A stretch of DNA of 64,000 nt from an uncultured Roseobacter sp. (GCA_947501635.1 CANMWT010000001.1:372001-436000); one strand, 5' to 3'. Shown: positions 43,945-52,955, numbered from the stretch's first letter. Made by a program: numbers and translations. Notes: generated by a model from the letters alone, not told the origin.

Positions 43945-45486
43945 TCAGCTCTCCGGAGGTGCGCCGCCTTCGGCGGTGCGTTTTGCGATAAAGCCGCGCA
44001 GCACGTCGAGCCGGTCGCCATCCACTGCGGGACGCACATCGGCGGCCAGAATATCCTGCCAGACCTGGGTCGCACGGCTGTTGGCATCCAGAGCGCCGCG
44101 CTCGGTCCATGTGCCGAAGTTGGCGTAGTCATGCACAATGGGTTCGTAAAATGCGGTTGAGTAGCGCTCCATGGTCTGAGGCGCGTCAAAGAAGTGGCCA
44201 CTGGGGTGAACATGGCGCAGGGCGGTGTCAAAGCCGATCTCGTCGGTGCCCGCCTGTGCGCCGGCGCAGAGTTCGGCAATCATATTCAGGACTTCGACAT
44301 CGGTGACGATTTTCTCATAGGACACGCTCAGTCCGCCTTCCAGCCAGCCTGCAGAATGGATCACAACTGTCGCGCCGGCCATCAGGCAGCCCCACAGACC
44401 CATCTGGTTTTCGTTTGCCGCCTGCACGTCGTTGGTGTTCGAGGCCGACCCCGCAGCCGAACGCCACGGCAAGCCGGTCAGTCGCGCAAGCTGGCCCGCC
44501 GCCAGCGAGGCCTGAAAATGCGCCGGCGTGCCAAAGGCGGGCGCGCCCGATTTCATGTCAACGTTAGAGGTGAAGGTGCCATAGCACACCGGTGCGCCTG
44601 TTCGTACAAGCTGTGTCAACGCAATGCCGGCCAGCGCTTCGGCGTGGCTGAGCGTGATGGCCCCCGCGACAGTAATCGGCGCCATGGCTCCCATCAGTGT
44701 AAAGGGCGTAATGATCGACAGTTGCCCGTGTGTGGCGAAATCAATCAACCCCTGTGCCATCGGAATATCCAATGTGCGGGGGCTGTTGGTATTGATGATG
44801 GTATAGCAGTGCGGATCGGCCATGAAGTCTGCATCCGTGACACCGCGAAAGTCGCGCACCATTTCAAAACAGTCCGTTGCCTGTGGCGTGCCGCGCGCAA
44901 AGAGGAACGGAAATTTGTCAGTCAGGCTCAGTTGTGTTTCGGTGGTGAAGTAGTGGCGCAAGTGGGTTGGTACATCCTGCGGTTCAACCGAGGGCGACAT
45001 CATTTGGAACACGTCGAAGTGGTGGCACAGTTGGGTATACTCGCGAAAATCCTGTGCTGAACCGGGCCTGCGTCCGCGTACCAGATCGGTCGCATGCGGT
45101 GCGCCGGCACCGGGCTGAAACACCAGCGTACCGAGTTCGAGCAGGACATCACGCTCCCGCGCACCTGCCCGTCCGGTGATGGACTTTGGCGCAGTTTCGA
45201 GGGCCGCTGATATGATATCGCGTCCGATGTAGACCATCTCGGCTTCGACGCGGGCGCCCGCCTTTCTGAAAAGCTCGACAGCTTCCGGCAACAGCACCCG
45301 GATGCCCAACTCTTCCAGCGTGCGCAGGGCCGTGTCATGCATGGCCGAGATCTGATCGGCGGAAAAAACCTCCATCGGCGGGAAAGGATTGCGCAGATTA
45401 CGATAATCTACTTTGCGCTGAGGGGCGGCAGGGCCTGCCGCGCCGCGCCTTGTCCGTCTGCGTGTCTTCGCGCGCGGGTCTGTCAT
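43945..45486 (-). CDS. trimethylamine methyltransferase (MttB) family protein, non-pyrrolysine type
   Basis: The 513-aa protein matches the MttB superfamily: an N-terminal basic tail, then ADQISAMHDTALRTLEELGI, TPFTLMGAMAPITVAGAI, and the GLWGCLMAGATVVIHSAGWLEGGL segment. Its reading frame has no in-frame TAG, so it lacks pyrrolysine and belongs to the broad branch that demethylates quaternary amines such as glycine betaine or proline betaine. No corrinoid protein gene is beside it. Its start overlaps the dehydrogenase stop by 4 nt. Confidence 0.9.
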   Translation of the reverse strand: MTDPRAKTRRRTRRGAAGPAAPQRKVDYRNLRNPFPPMEVFSADQISAMHDTALRTLEELGIRVLLPEAVELFRKAGARVEAEMVYIGRDIISAALETAPKSITGRAGARERDVLLELGTLVFQPGAGAPHATDLVRGRRPGSAQDFREYTQLCHHFDVFQMMSPSVEPQDVPTHLRHYFTTETQLSLTDKFPFLFARGTPQATDCFEMVRDFRGVTDADFMADPHCYTIINTNSPRTLDIPMAQGLIDFATHGQLSIITPFTLMGAMAPITVAGAITLSHAEALAGIALTQLVRTGAPVCYGTFTSNVDMKSGAPAFGTPAHFQASLAAGQLARLTGLPWRSAAGSASNTNDVQAANENQMGLWGCLMAGATVVIHSAGWLEGGLSVSYEKIVTDVEVLNMIAELCAGAQAGTDEIGFDTALRHVHPSGHFFDAPQTMERYSTAFYEPIVHDYANFGTWTERGALDANSRATQVWQDILAADVRPAVDGDRLDVLRGFIAKRTAEGGAPPES

Positions 45487-47885
45487 CCGCGCATCGCCTT
45501 GCCTTCCGGGTCGTAGGGAGAGGGATCAATCACCCTGGCGCTACGCTCCACACCAACAACGTGAACGCTCAGGGCCGTGCCCGGCGCACAGTGTGCCTGA
45601 TCGACCAGAGCCATGGCCAGCGATTTGCGGGTCCAGTGGCCGTAGCCGCCCGAGGTGACAAAGCCCACCTGCTGGCCGCCGCACCAGATGGGTTCGTAGC
45701 CACTGGCATCCGCGTCCTCGGCGTCGATCTCAAGCGTGACAAGCTTTTGTGCCGGGCCATTGCCGTCACGTTCGGCGATGGCCGCGGATTTTCCAACAAA
45801 GGCCTTGTCCCAGTCGATCCAACGGTCCATGCCGGTCATGCCCGCGGTGTAGCCTTGTGTGAACTCCGCGTTCCAGATGCCAAAACTCTTTTCAAGTCGC
45901 AGCGAGAGCAGGGCGTTGAAGCCATATTCGCGGATGCCCTCTTGTGCGCCGGCATCAAGCAGGACTTGGCGCAGCACGGCGTGATCGCCCGCGCGACAGT
46001 GTATCTCGTAGCCTAGCTCACCTGCGACGGACAACCGCCCGACCTTGCAGCGCAACAACCCGATGTCGAATGACCCGCAGCCCATAAACTTCAGATCGCC
46101 GATCGGGCCGTCCGTGAGTTTTTCGATAACCTTGAGTGATGCGGGCCCCGCAAGAGAGAAACCCGACGTGTCCTCGCCCAGATCGCGCACAGTCACGCCG
46201 TCTGTCAGGTGATCGTCGAACCAGCGTGCATGCCACTGGCGCAGGTAGTAGCTGCCCATGATCCACCATGTGCCATCTCCCCAGTTAAAGACGGTGAGGT
46301 CACCCTTCAGACGGCCGTCTTCGGCCAGCATAGGCGCCAGTTTGGCACGGCCCGGTGTCGGCAGCTTGGACGCCATTATGTGATCGAGCCAGTTTTGCGC
46401 GTTCGGGCCGGTCACTTCAAACCGGGAAAAGCCAGTGATATCGAGAAGGCCCACGCCACTGCGCACGGCATGGCATTCGGCTTCGACGATGGGGTGCGCG
46501 TTGGATCGCTTGAGCGACGGTGTCTCGTTGAAACCCGGCTCGGCGAAGTACAATGGCACCTCCAGATCCCAGCTTTGCCCCCACTGGCACCCTGCTGCGG
46601 TCATGTCTGCGTAGGCGCCGGCGGTCTTGAGCGGGCGGCCCGCCGGCAGTTGTTCATTCGGATAGGTCATCACGAAGCGCCGGGTATAGAACTGGCCGGT
46701 GGTTTCCTTGATGTACTGCTTGTTCTCTGCCCAGATGCCATAGCGGGCCACATCCATCCCGTAGACGTCGGCCTCGGGCGTGCCGTGGATCATCCACTCT
46801 GCCAGCGATTTGCCGACACCACCGCCCTGCAAAAAACCTGCCATCACTGCGCAGGCGGACCAATATCCACGTTTCCCGCGCACAGGTCCGACCAGCGGAT
46901 TGCCATCGGGCGAGAAGGTGAACGCGCCGTTGACCCATGTCTTGACGCCAACCTCCTGCAGGCAGGGGTAGCGTTCAAAGCCCAATGTCAGTTCATGCTC
47001 AATCCGGTCGGGGTCTTCTTGTTGCAGCTCAAACCCGTATTCCCACGGCGCGCCATCCATCATCCAGTGCTGGTGATCTATTTCGTAGATGCCAAGCAGA
47101 ACGCCTTTCTGATCCTGTCTCAGGTAGGTGAAGCCTTCGAGGTCGACGGTCATGGGCACTTCGAAGTCCAGTTCTTCAAGCTGCGGGATCGTGTCAGAGA
47201 TCAAGTAGTGATGGTTTAGCGGGCTCACGGGTAGTTCGATGCCCGCCATGCGGCCCACCTGCTTGGCCCAGAGACCGGCTGCATTGACCACATGTTCACA
47301 TGACACAGTGCCCTTTTCGGTGACAACTTCCCAGCCTTCCAGCGTCTGGTTCAACTCCAGTACACGGTTGTGCTCGATCACGGTTGCACCGCGTTTCTTA
47401 GCGGCACCGGCGTAGGCATGCACGGTGCCGGTGGTGTCAATATAGCCCTCGCGGTCAGCCCACATACCGCCCAGAAGGCCGTCCCCTGACATGATCGGGT
47501 TCAGTTCCAGCGCTTCCTCGACCGTGACAAGCCGACAGTCGTCGATCCCGATCGACTGGAAGGTGCGATAGGCCGATTGCAACCATTCCCAGCGGTCAGG
47601 TGTGCCAGCCATCGTGAGGCCGCCCGTCATATGTAACCCGATGTTCTGGCCGCTTTCTTTCTCGATCTCGCTGAGCAGGTCGATGGTGTAGGCTTGCAGC
47701 TGCGCGATGTTGGGGTCGGCATTCAGTGCGTGAATGCCACCGGCCGCATGCCAGCTGGAACCTGCGGTGAGAACCGAGCGTTCGGTGAGGCAGACATCTG
47801 TCCATCCGAGTTTTGCCAGATGGTACAGAACCGATGCGCCGACGACGCCGCCGCCGATCACAACTACACGATAATGAGACTTCAT
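45483..47885 (-). CDS. dimethylglycine/sarcosine dehydrogenase-type FAD and GcvT protein
   Basis: The 800-aa enzyme has an N-terminal DAO-type FAD domain (VVVIGGGVVGASVLYHLAKLG), the TAGSSWHAAGG motif with His46 in the place of the covalent-FAD His of dimethylglycine dehydrogenase, and a C-terminal GcvT-type tetrahydrofolate domain (from LKRSNAHPIVEAEC to the GYGHWTRKSLAMALV end). It would oxidatively N-demethylate dimethylglycine-like amines and transfer the C1 unit to folate. The start at 47885 follows GGGAGGA. It is the first gene of the run with mttB, tetR and the RND pair. Confidence 0.93.
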   Translation of the reverse strand: MKSHYRVVVIGGGVVGASVLYHLAKLGWTDVCLTERSVLTAGSSWHAAGGIHALNADPNIAQLQAYTIDLLSEIEKESGQNIGLHMTGGLTMAGTPDRWEWLQSAYRTFQSIGIDDCRLVTVEEALELNPIMSGDGLLGGMWADREGYIDTTGTVHAYAGAAKKRGATVIEHNRVLELNQTLEGWEVVTEKGTVSCEHVVNAAGLWAKQVGRMAGIELPVSPLNHHYLISDTIPQLEELDFEVPMTVDLEGFTYLRQDQKGVLLGIYEIDHQHWMMDGAPWEYGFELQQEDPDRIEHELTLGFERYPCLQEVGVKTWVNGAFTFSPDGNPLVGPVRGKRGYWSACAVMAGFLQGGGVGKSLAEWMIHGTPEADVYGMDVARYGIWAENKQYIKETTGQFYTRRFVMTYPNEQLPAGRPLKTAGAYADMTAAGCQWGQSWDLEVPLYFAEPGFNETPSLKRSNAHPIVEAECHAVRSGVGLLDITGFSRFEVTGPNAQNWLDHIMASKLPTPGRAKLAPMLAEDGRLKGDLTVFNWGDGTWWIMGSYYLRQWHARWFDDHLTDGVTVRDLGEDTSGFSLAGPASLKVIEKLTDGPIGDLKFMGCGSFDIGLLRCKVGRLSVAGELGYEIHCRAGDHAVLRQVLLDAGAQEGIREYGFNALLSLRLEKSFGIWNAEFTQGYTAGMTGMDRWIDWDKAFVGKSAAIAERDGNGPAQKLVTLEIDAEDADASGYEPIWCGGQQVGFVTSGGYGHWTRKSLAMALVDQAHCAPGTALSVHVVGVERSARVIDPSPYDPEGKAMRG

Positions 47886-47952
47886 GAGGGGTCCTCCCGA
47901 GCAGATCGCTATAACTGTACACTTGTGTCTAGTGCTTGACATGACGGTAAAT

Positions 47953-47969
47953 CTGAAATGATTTTTCAG
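47953..47969. promoter_or_regulatory. candidate operator upstream of the dehydrogenase gene
   Basis: CTGAAA and TTTCAG form a perfect 6-bp inverted repeat with a 5-nt spacer, 68 bp before the start codon. It may be bound by the TetR regulator of the same run. This is inference from pattern alone. Confidence 0.3.
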
Positions 47970-48082
47970 TCAATCGTTTTGTTGTGGTCTACCCGCGCCG
48001 GCATTCCTTTTTCCCAGCCGCTGCACGGGCTGTTCAAACGCTCCGGTCGCCCTATTTTTGATGAAACAGATAGGAGTATACC

Positions 48083-48586
48083 GTGAAACACGCAGCATAT
48101 CTTGCTCTGGCACTGGTCGTTGGCTCACCCGTTGGTGCCGATATCACTGTTCGTTTTGACGAGGGCGCGCCGAAAGATCGCTTCTCGATTACCAATCAGG
48201 GCGCCTGCCCGTTGGGCGAGGTCGCCGTTACCCTTGATCTGGGTGCGTCGGCGGCGGGTTTGATTTTCGACGTCACCAGTCTGGGTGCGGGCGTGTCCGT
48301 TTTCCAACCTCTTGAAATGGTTGCCGGTCAGGAGTTTCTGGCCAGTGTTCCCGAGGTAAAGGACGGTGACAGCAAGATTACCCTACCGGTCGTTGGGCTC
48401 GCGCCTGGTGCCAGCATTGCCTTTACAATCGACGTTGACGATACGCGGGGCGTATCAGAGACAATGGTTTCCGGCGCTGAAATCTCGGGGGCCAAGGCGG
48501 TTGTCACCGGCTATGCGACTACCGCGGAGGCGACATTCGGCAACAACGCCATCGCCGAAGTTGAATTCACGTCCTGCAACGCCTGA
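48083..48586 (+). CDS. secreted protein, uncertain family (aggregation-factor-core-like)
   Basis: The 167-aa protein has a signal peptide (MKHAAYLALALVVGSPVGA) and a beta-rich mature part with repeated Asp/Gly/Val patterns (FDEGAPKDRFSITNQGACPLG, then SLGAGVSVFQPLE). Two cysteines (GACPLG and the last SCNA) may pair. It resembles from memory proteins named aggregation factor core in roseobacters, but I am not sure. A palindromic terminator follows at 48600. Confidence 0.6.
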   Translation: MKHAAYLALALVVGSPVGADITVRFDEGAPKDRFSITNQGACPLGEVAVTLDLGASAAGLIFDVTSLGAGVSVFQPLEMVAGQEFLASVPEVKDGDSKITLPVVGLAPGASIAFTIDVDDTRGVSETMVSGAEISGAKAVVTGYATTAEATFGNNAIAEVEFTSCNA

Positions 48587-48599
48587 GCTCTAAACGAAG

Positions 48600-48624
48600 A
48601 AGACCGGCGTGTAGCCGGTCTTGC
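48600..48624. terminator. likely bidirectional terminator
   Basis: AAGACCGGC (48600-48608) and GCCGGTCTT (48614-48622) form a perfect 9-bp stem with loop GTGTA. The gene at 48083 and the convergent gene ending at 48649 both end here. The T run is short on each strand. Confidence 0.6.
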
Positions 48625-48648
48625 TAGTGTCGCGATTGATAAACGCCG

Positions 48649-49332
48649 TCAGGTAACTTTGACGTCCATTTCGCCTAAACCTTCTACCGCTATGGTCATA
48701 ACATCGCCTTTTTGCACCGGGCCAACACCTGCGGGTGTACCTGACAAAATCACGTCGCCGGGCGCCAGTGTGTAGTATTCGGAGAGATACGAGATCATCT
48801 CCGGCACTTTCCAGATCATCTGGTTCAGGTCGCCTTCCTGTTTCACTTCGCCGTTCACTTTGAATTCCAGTTTGCCTTCATTCAGGTGGCCTACCTCCTC
48901 GACCTTGTGGATCGGGCCCACGGGTGCGGACGCATCGAAAGCTTTGCCGATTTCCCAGGGGCGGCCCATCTTTTTCGCGACACCCTGCAGGTCGCGGCGG
49001 GTCATGTCGAGGGACAGCGCATACCCGTAAACATGGTCAAGAGCTTGATCCAGCGGGATATCTGTACCGCCGCTCTTTAGAAACACGGCAACCTCTGCCT
49101 CGTGGTGCACGTCACTGCTTTGAGGTGGATAAGGGAATTCGCCAGTGGTGTTCAGGTCGTCGGGGTTCTTTTGGAAAAAGAAAGGTGGTTCGCGGTCCGG
49201 GTCGTGCCCCATCTCGACGGCATGCGCCGCATAGTTGCGCCCGATGCAATAAACACGGCGCACCGGAAAGGCGCCACCGCTTGCGACGGGTACCGACACT
49301 GTCGGCGGAGTGGGGATCACGAAATCGGACAT
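48649..49332 (-). CDS. fumarylacetoacetate hydrolase family protein (fumarylpyruvate-hydrolase-like)
   Basis: The 227-aa enzyme has the FAH family core: RVYCIGRNYAAHAVEMG, then PPFFFQKNPDDL, HHEAEVAVFLK with metal-binding Glu residues and GYALSLDMTRRDLQ with Asp, and the VILSGTPAGVGPVQKGD end. Members hydrolyse or hydrate 2-oxo acids made by aromatic ring cleavage. It is divergent from the FCD regulator across an operator region. The start at 49332 follows GGGAGAC. Confidence 0.93.
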   Translation of the reverse strand: MSDFVIPTPPTVSVPVASGGAFPVRRVYCIGRNYAAHAVEMGHDPDREPPFFFQKNPDDLNTTGEFPYPPQSSDVHHEAEVAVFLKSGGTDIPLDQALDHVYGYALSLDMTRRDLQGVAKKMGRPWEIGKAFDASAPVGPIHKVEEVGHLNEGKLEFKVNGEVKQEGDLNQMIWKVPEMISYLSEYYTLAPGDVILSGTPAGVGPVQKGDVMTIAVEGLGEMDVKVT

Positions 49333-49372
49333 GGAAGTCTCCCTGAATTTTGATTCTGCTGGTGTCTTATAC

Positions 49373-49402
49373 TGGACCAAATTGTAAATCAATCCAGACC
49401 AA
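49373..49402. promoter_or_regulatory. candidate FCD-regulator operator in the divergent promoter
   Basis: GACCAA is repeated at 49375-49380 and 49397-49402, exactly 22 bp apart, within TGGACCAAATT and CAGACCAATCT. A small ATTG...CAAT palindrome (49381-49393) lies between them. It sits between the FAH and FCD genes, so one regulator could control both directions. Confidence 0.4.
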
Positions 49403-49463
49403 TCTAATAAAATTGGAAAAATAGTTATTGATTTATCCCTTTGGAGGGGTATTTTGGCTCAAT

Positions 49464-50192
49464 ATGAACACATTGGATAACCAATACCGAACCAATTCGG
49501 CAATTGATCGACCTGCGGATGATGCTGACATCATCGGAAAGGTGCGCGATTTTATTGCAGAGGGTGGGTTTCAGCCAGGCGACCGTTTGCCGGCGGAGCG
49601 CCAGTTGATTGGTGCGCTTGGCATGCCCCGTGGTGCGTTGCGTCGGGCTTTTGATGCTTTGGAGCGCGAGGGGGTTATCTGGCGCCATGTTGGCAAAGGC
49701 ACTTTTATTGCGCGCGAGGGCGCGGGCGCTGGCGGTGGTGACACAGACTGGACGATGGATGTCGCGCGTCAGATCACGCCACTTCGCATGGTGCGCGCGC
49801 GCTTGTGTATTGAACCTGCACTGGCCGGCGAGGCCGCATTGAATGCATCCGCTCAGTCCGTGACGCGCATGCGCCACGCTTTGGAGCGGGCGAGTGCCGC
49901 ATCTAACTGGGAAGACTACGAGACACAGGACGATCTGTTTCATCGTGCCATCGCACAGGCATCCGACAATGAACTGCTGATCGGTCTTTTCGACCAACTG
50001 AACCGCGTGCGCCGCGCCGTCGCTTTCGGAGCGGTCACGCGCAGTACGCCGCGCCCTGCCGCCGAGCATTCCAGTTTTGCGGAACACGAACGCATTGCCG
50101 CAGCGATTGAGCGACGCGACCGGCATGCAGCGCAAGAGAGCATGCGCAGCCACCTTATCTCTGTGTCTAAACGTCTCTTTGAGGAGGGATAG
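49464..50192 (+). CDS. FadR-type regulator (GntR wHTH plus FCD) of the catabolic island
   Basis: The 242-aa protein has a winged helix (IIGKVRDFIAEGGFQPGDRL, then ALGMPRGALRRAFDALE) and an FCD domain with candidate metal-binding His residues (DDLFHRAIAQASDN, then FAEHERIAAAIE and SHLISVSKR). It precedes the importer genes in the same direction and is divergent from the FAH gene, so it is the obvious local regulator. The ATG at 49464 is given; the ribosome site GGAGGGG is somewhat distant (14 nt). Confidence 0.92.
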   Translation: MNTLDNQYRTNSAIDRPADDADIIGKVRDFIAEGGFQPGDRLPAERQLIGALGMPRGALRRAFDALEREGVIWRHVGKGTFIAREGAGAGGGDTDWTMDVARQITPLRMVRARLCIEPALAGEAALNASAQSVTRMRHALERASAASNWEDYETQDDLFHRAIAQASDNELLIGLFDQLNRVRRAVAFGAVTRSTPRPAAEHSSFAEHERIAAAIERRDRHAAQESMRSHLISVSKRLFEEG

Positions 50193-50282
50193 GGCACGAG
50201 GTCCAGGCATCAGCGCGCAGAAAGGTCCCGGCAAGAGGGCTGACAAGACAGTAATGAATGACATGCACCAAGGGAGGAAACC

Positions 50283-51269
50283 ATGTCCTTAACGAGAAGA
50301 CTTATGCTGAAAGCGGCAGGTGCCGTGACGGCCCTGACGATGACCGCAACCGGCGCATTGGCGTCAGATACTCTGCGCGTCGGTCTGGGCGATATCGCAA
50401 GTGTCGAGAGCCTTAACCTGCTGATCGCGATGGAGCGTGCGAAAGAACGTGGCGTGGATATGGAGATGACATTCTTCAATTCCGAAGACGTCGCCGTTCA
50501 GGCGGTTTTGTCCGGCGAGGCGCATATCGGCGTTGGCGCGCCTTATGCTTTCATGGCCAACTCCAAAGCGCCGATCCGCATGTTCTACCGCATGTCCACT
50601 TTGCTGTTCTTTCCGGTCGTCAATTCCGAAGTCTATTCGGGCTGGTCTGATCTGGACGGCGAAGAGATTACCGTTCACTCGCGCGGTTCAGGCACAGAGG
50701 CGCTGATGCGTCTTATGGAGAAGGTGCACGGCATCGAATATGCCAACATCTCTTATGTGCCGGGCTCCGAAGTGCGCGCGGGTGCTATGCTGCAAGGCAC
50801 CATCAACGCGTCTATCGTTGATGCCGCGAACTTCCGTTTACTGCTGGAAAAGGGCGGGGACAAGTTTGCCAAGCTGCCTTTGGACGGGGTGAACGCGACG
50901 GACGAGGCGCTGTACGCGCGGGCCGATGTGCTTGAAGGGCGTGCCGACGACATGCAGATTTTTGTCGAAGAGTTGCTGCGCACTTGGAATGACATCGCGG
51001 AAAACCCGGCGATCGTCGCCGAACTCCGGGATCAGTATAACTTGCTCGCAGATCTGCCGGATGACGTAATCGCAGACGCAGTGCCATACTATGAAGAAGC
51101 CGTGGCCAACGGTATCTATCCGCTGAACGGCGGCCAGGAATCCGATGCTGCGGATGACATGGCGTTCCTGTCAGCCGCCGGACAGGTCGAAGGTGACCCA
51201 GCGGACGTGAACCCGTCTGATTTCTGGGATTTCTCGGCGCTGAATGCTGCCAAAGCAGCAATGAACTGA
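50283..51269 (+). CDS. ABC solute-binding protein, NMT1/SsuA-like, Tat-exported
   Basis: The 328-aa protein has a twin-arginine-like signal (SLTRRLMLKAAGAVTALTMT, cleavage near ALASDT). The mature part has the periplasmic-binding type 2 pattern (AVQAVLSGEAHIGVGAPYAF, then SRGSGTEALMRLMEKVHG and ASIVDAANFRLL), like proteins that bind sulfonates, nitrate or thiamine precursors. It is the first gene of the importer and is followed by a hairpin, then the two permeases and ATPase. A GGGAGGAAACC ribosome site precedes it. Confidence 0.92.
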   Translation: MSLTRRLMLKAAGAVTALTMTATGALASDTLRVGLGDIASVESLNLLIAMERAKERGVDMEMTFFNSEDVAVQAVLSGEAHIGVGAPYAFMANSKAPIRMFYRMSTLLFFPVVNSEVYSGWSDLDGEEITVHSRGSGTEALMRLMEKVHGIEYANISYVPGSEVRAGAMLQGTINASIVDAANFRLLLEKGGDKFAKLPLDGVNATDEALYARADVLEGRADDMQIFVEELLRTWNDIAENPAIVAELRDQYNLLADLPDDVIADAVPYYEEAVANGIYPLNGGQESDAADDMAFLSAAGQVEGDPADVNPSDFWDFSALNAAKAAMN

Positions 51270-51282
51270 GCAGAGCTCGATG

Positions 51283-51311
51283 ACCGCTCCGACCTTTGTG
51301 GTCGGGGCGGT
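51283..51311 (+). promoter_or_regulatory. 12-bp hairpin after the binding-protein gene (partial terminator)
   Basis: ACCGCTCCGACC (51283-51294) and GGTCGGGGCGGT (51300-51311) form a 12-bp stem with one G-U and a TTTGT loop. The T tract after it is short, so it likely attenuates or stabilises, giving excess binding protein over membrane components. Confidence 0.6.
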
Positions 51312-51339
51312 TTAAACACTTTTCGCAAGGACGTCACAA

Positions 51340-52155
51340 ATGTCGACCGTTCAGACAGAACCGGGTCTCGTGCAGGGTCCGACCAGCCGCGCTTTCGAGA
51401 TGCTTGGAGGCACGCCACTCATGTGGCGTCTCCTGTCGCTGGCAATTTTTTGCACTGTTTGGGAGATCGCCGGTCGGACCAATTTCAACTGGGCCTTTCC
51501 GACCTTTCTCGAGACCATGGCCGCCCTGTGGGACATGCTCACCGACGGCTCCCTGCTGAAAGCATACACGCGCACGCTAGAGCCACTGGTGATTGGCTTG
51601 GTGATATCGCTGAGCATAGGTGTCGGCGCAGGCGTTCTGATGGGGCTGCGCAAGGACGCCGAATGGATCACGCTCCCGGTCTTTATCACGATGCAGGCCG
51701 CACCGATGGCGGCTCTGATCCCGCTGATTACCTTCGTATACGGCATCGGCCTGACGTCCAAAGTTCTGGCGGTCTGCATGCTGGCGATGCCGGTGATTGC
51801 GATCAACAGCTACAAAGCCGTGCGCAATGTGCCGCCGTCTCTGGTGGACATGAGCCAAAGTTTCATGGGGTCGCGTCAGCAGCAGGTCTTCAAGATCATC
51901 CTGCCGGCCGCCAGCCCGATGATGTTCGCAGGTATCCGCCTTGGCGTGGCCGAGGGGTTCTCTGGTGTGGTTCTGGCGGAGCTTCTTATCACGCCGACGG
52001 GGATCGGTGATCTCATCACCTTCAACCGGTCTATCGCCAAGTTCGACTACATGTACGCCACCATCTTCTCCATCGTAGCTTTCGCGGTCATCACCGTATC
52101 GCTGCTGCACCGTCTGGAAACCAGTATTTTCCGGCCTGAAAAACGAGGCTCCTGA
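51340..52155 (+). CDS. ABC transporter permease (SsuC/TauC-like)
   Basis: The 271-aa protein has six predicted helices and a BPD_transp_1-type coupling segment (SLVDMSQSFMGSRQQQVFKI, then AASPMMFAGIRLG). It works with the ATPase and a second permease encoded downstream, a three-gene core typical of sulfonate/nitrate-type importers. The ATPase start overlaps its stop (TGATG). Confidence 0.93.
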   Translation: MSTVQTEPGLVQGPTSRAFEMLGGTPLMWRLLSLAIFCTVWEIAGRTNFNWAFPTFLETMAALWDMLTDGSLLKAYTRTLEPLVIGLVISLSIGVGAGVLMGLRKDAEWITLPVFITMQAAPMAALIPLITFVYGIGLTSKVLAVCMLAMPVIAINSYKAVRNVPPSLVDMSQSFMGSRQQQVFKIILPAASPMMFAGIRLGVAEGFSGVVLAELLITPTGIGDLITFNRSIAKFDYMYATIFSIVAFAVITVSLLHRLETSIFRPEKRGS

Positions 52156-52955
52156 TGAATATGACAACAGCAATCAAGACGCAGGCCGAAACAGCCAACG
52201 ACGCGATCATCGAAACGCGGGGGCTGCACAAAGTCTACGGCGGCGGCGTGACCGCGCTGCAGGATATCAACCTGTCATTCAAACGCGGCGAGTTGACTTC
52301 CTTGCTGGGCCCGTCGGGCTGCGGCAAGACAACTCTCCTGAAAATCATAGCGGGCTTGCTTGAACCGACAAGTGGCGAAGTCGATGTCAACGGGAAGCCG
52401 GTTAAGGGGCCGGGGCCTGAGCGGGCGTTTGTCTTTCAGGACTTTGCCCTCATGCCTTGGGCCACAGTGTTGCGCAACGCAGCCTTTGGGTTGGAGTTGC
52501 AGGGTGTCGCAAAATCTGAACGCGAGGACCGCGCGCGCCATTACGTGGCCGAAGTCGGGCTTGCCGGTTTTGAGGACAAATACCCGCATGAGCTTTCCGG
52601 CGGGATGCGCCAGCGGGTAGGCCTTGCGCGCGCTCTGGCAGTCAATGCCGACGTGTTGCTGATGGACGAGCCCTTCTCGGCGGTGGACGAGCAAACACGC
52701 CGCAAGTTCCAAGAAGACCTGATCCGCCTGCGTGAGGTCGAGAACAAGACATTCATTCTTGTAACCCACTCGATTGAAGAAGCGGTTTATCTGTCAGACA
52801 GCATTGTGATGCTGTCCCCTCGGCCCGGTCGTCTTAACCGCATCGTGCATCCGGCGATTGATCGCTCTGGTGACCCCGACCTGATCCGGCGCAATCCCGA
52901 ATACCTCGATCTGATCGACGAAATTTGGGCGGGCCTGCGGGCCTACGTGGAGTAA
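52155..52955 (+). CDS. ABC transporter ATP-binding protein (SsuB/TauB-like)
   Basis: The 266-aa ATPase has Walker A GPSGCGKTT at residues 52-60, the Q loop QDFALMPW, the signature LSGGMRQRVGLARAL, Walker B LLMDEPFSAVDEQ and the switch His in VTHSIEEAVYLSD. This sequence style is that of sulfonate/nitrate/taurine-type importers. It is flanked by two permease genes with overlapping or 4-nt junctions. Confidence 0.97.
   Translation: MNMTTAIKTQAETANDAIIETRGLHKVYGGGVTALQDINLSFKRGELTSLLGPSGCGKTTLLKIIAGLLEPTSGEVDVNGKPVKGPGPERAFVFQDFALMPWATVLRNAAFGLELQGVAKSEREDRARHYVAEVGLAGFEDKYPHELSGGMRQRVGLARALAVNADVLLMDEPFSAVDEQTRRKFQEDLIRLREVENKTFILVTHSIEEAVYLSDSIVMLSPRPGRLNRIVHPAIDRSGDPDLIRRNPEYLDLIDEIWAGLRAYVE

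Noticed and set aside
43945-45486. Pyrrolysine-containing methyltransferase
   Set aside because: The frame has no internal TAG; the gene ends at a normal TGA stop.
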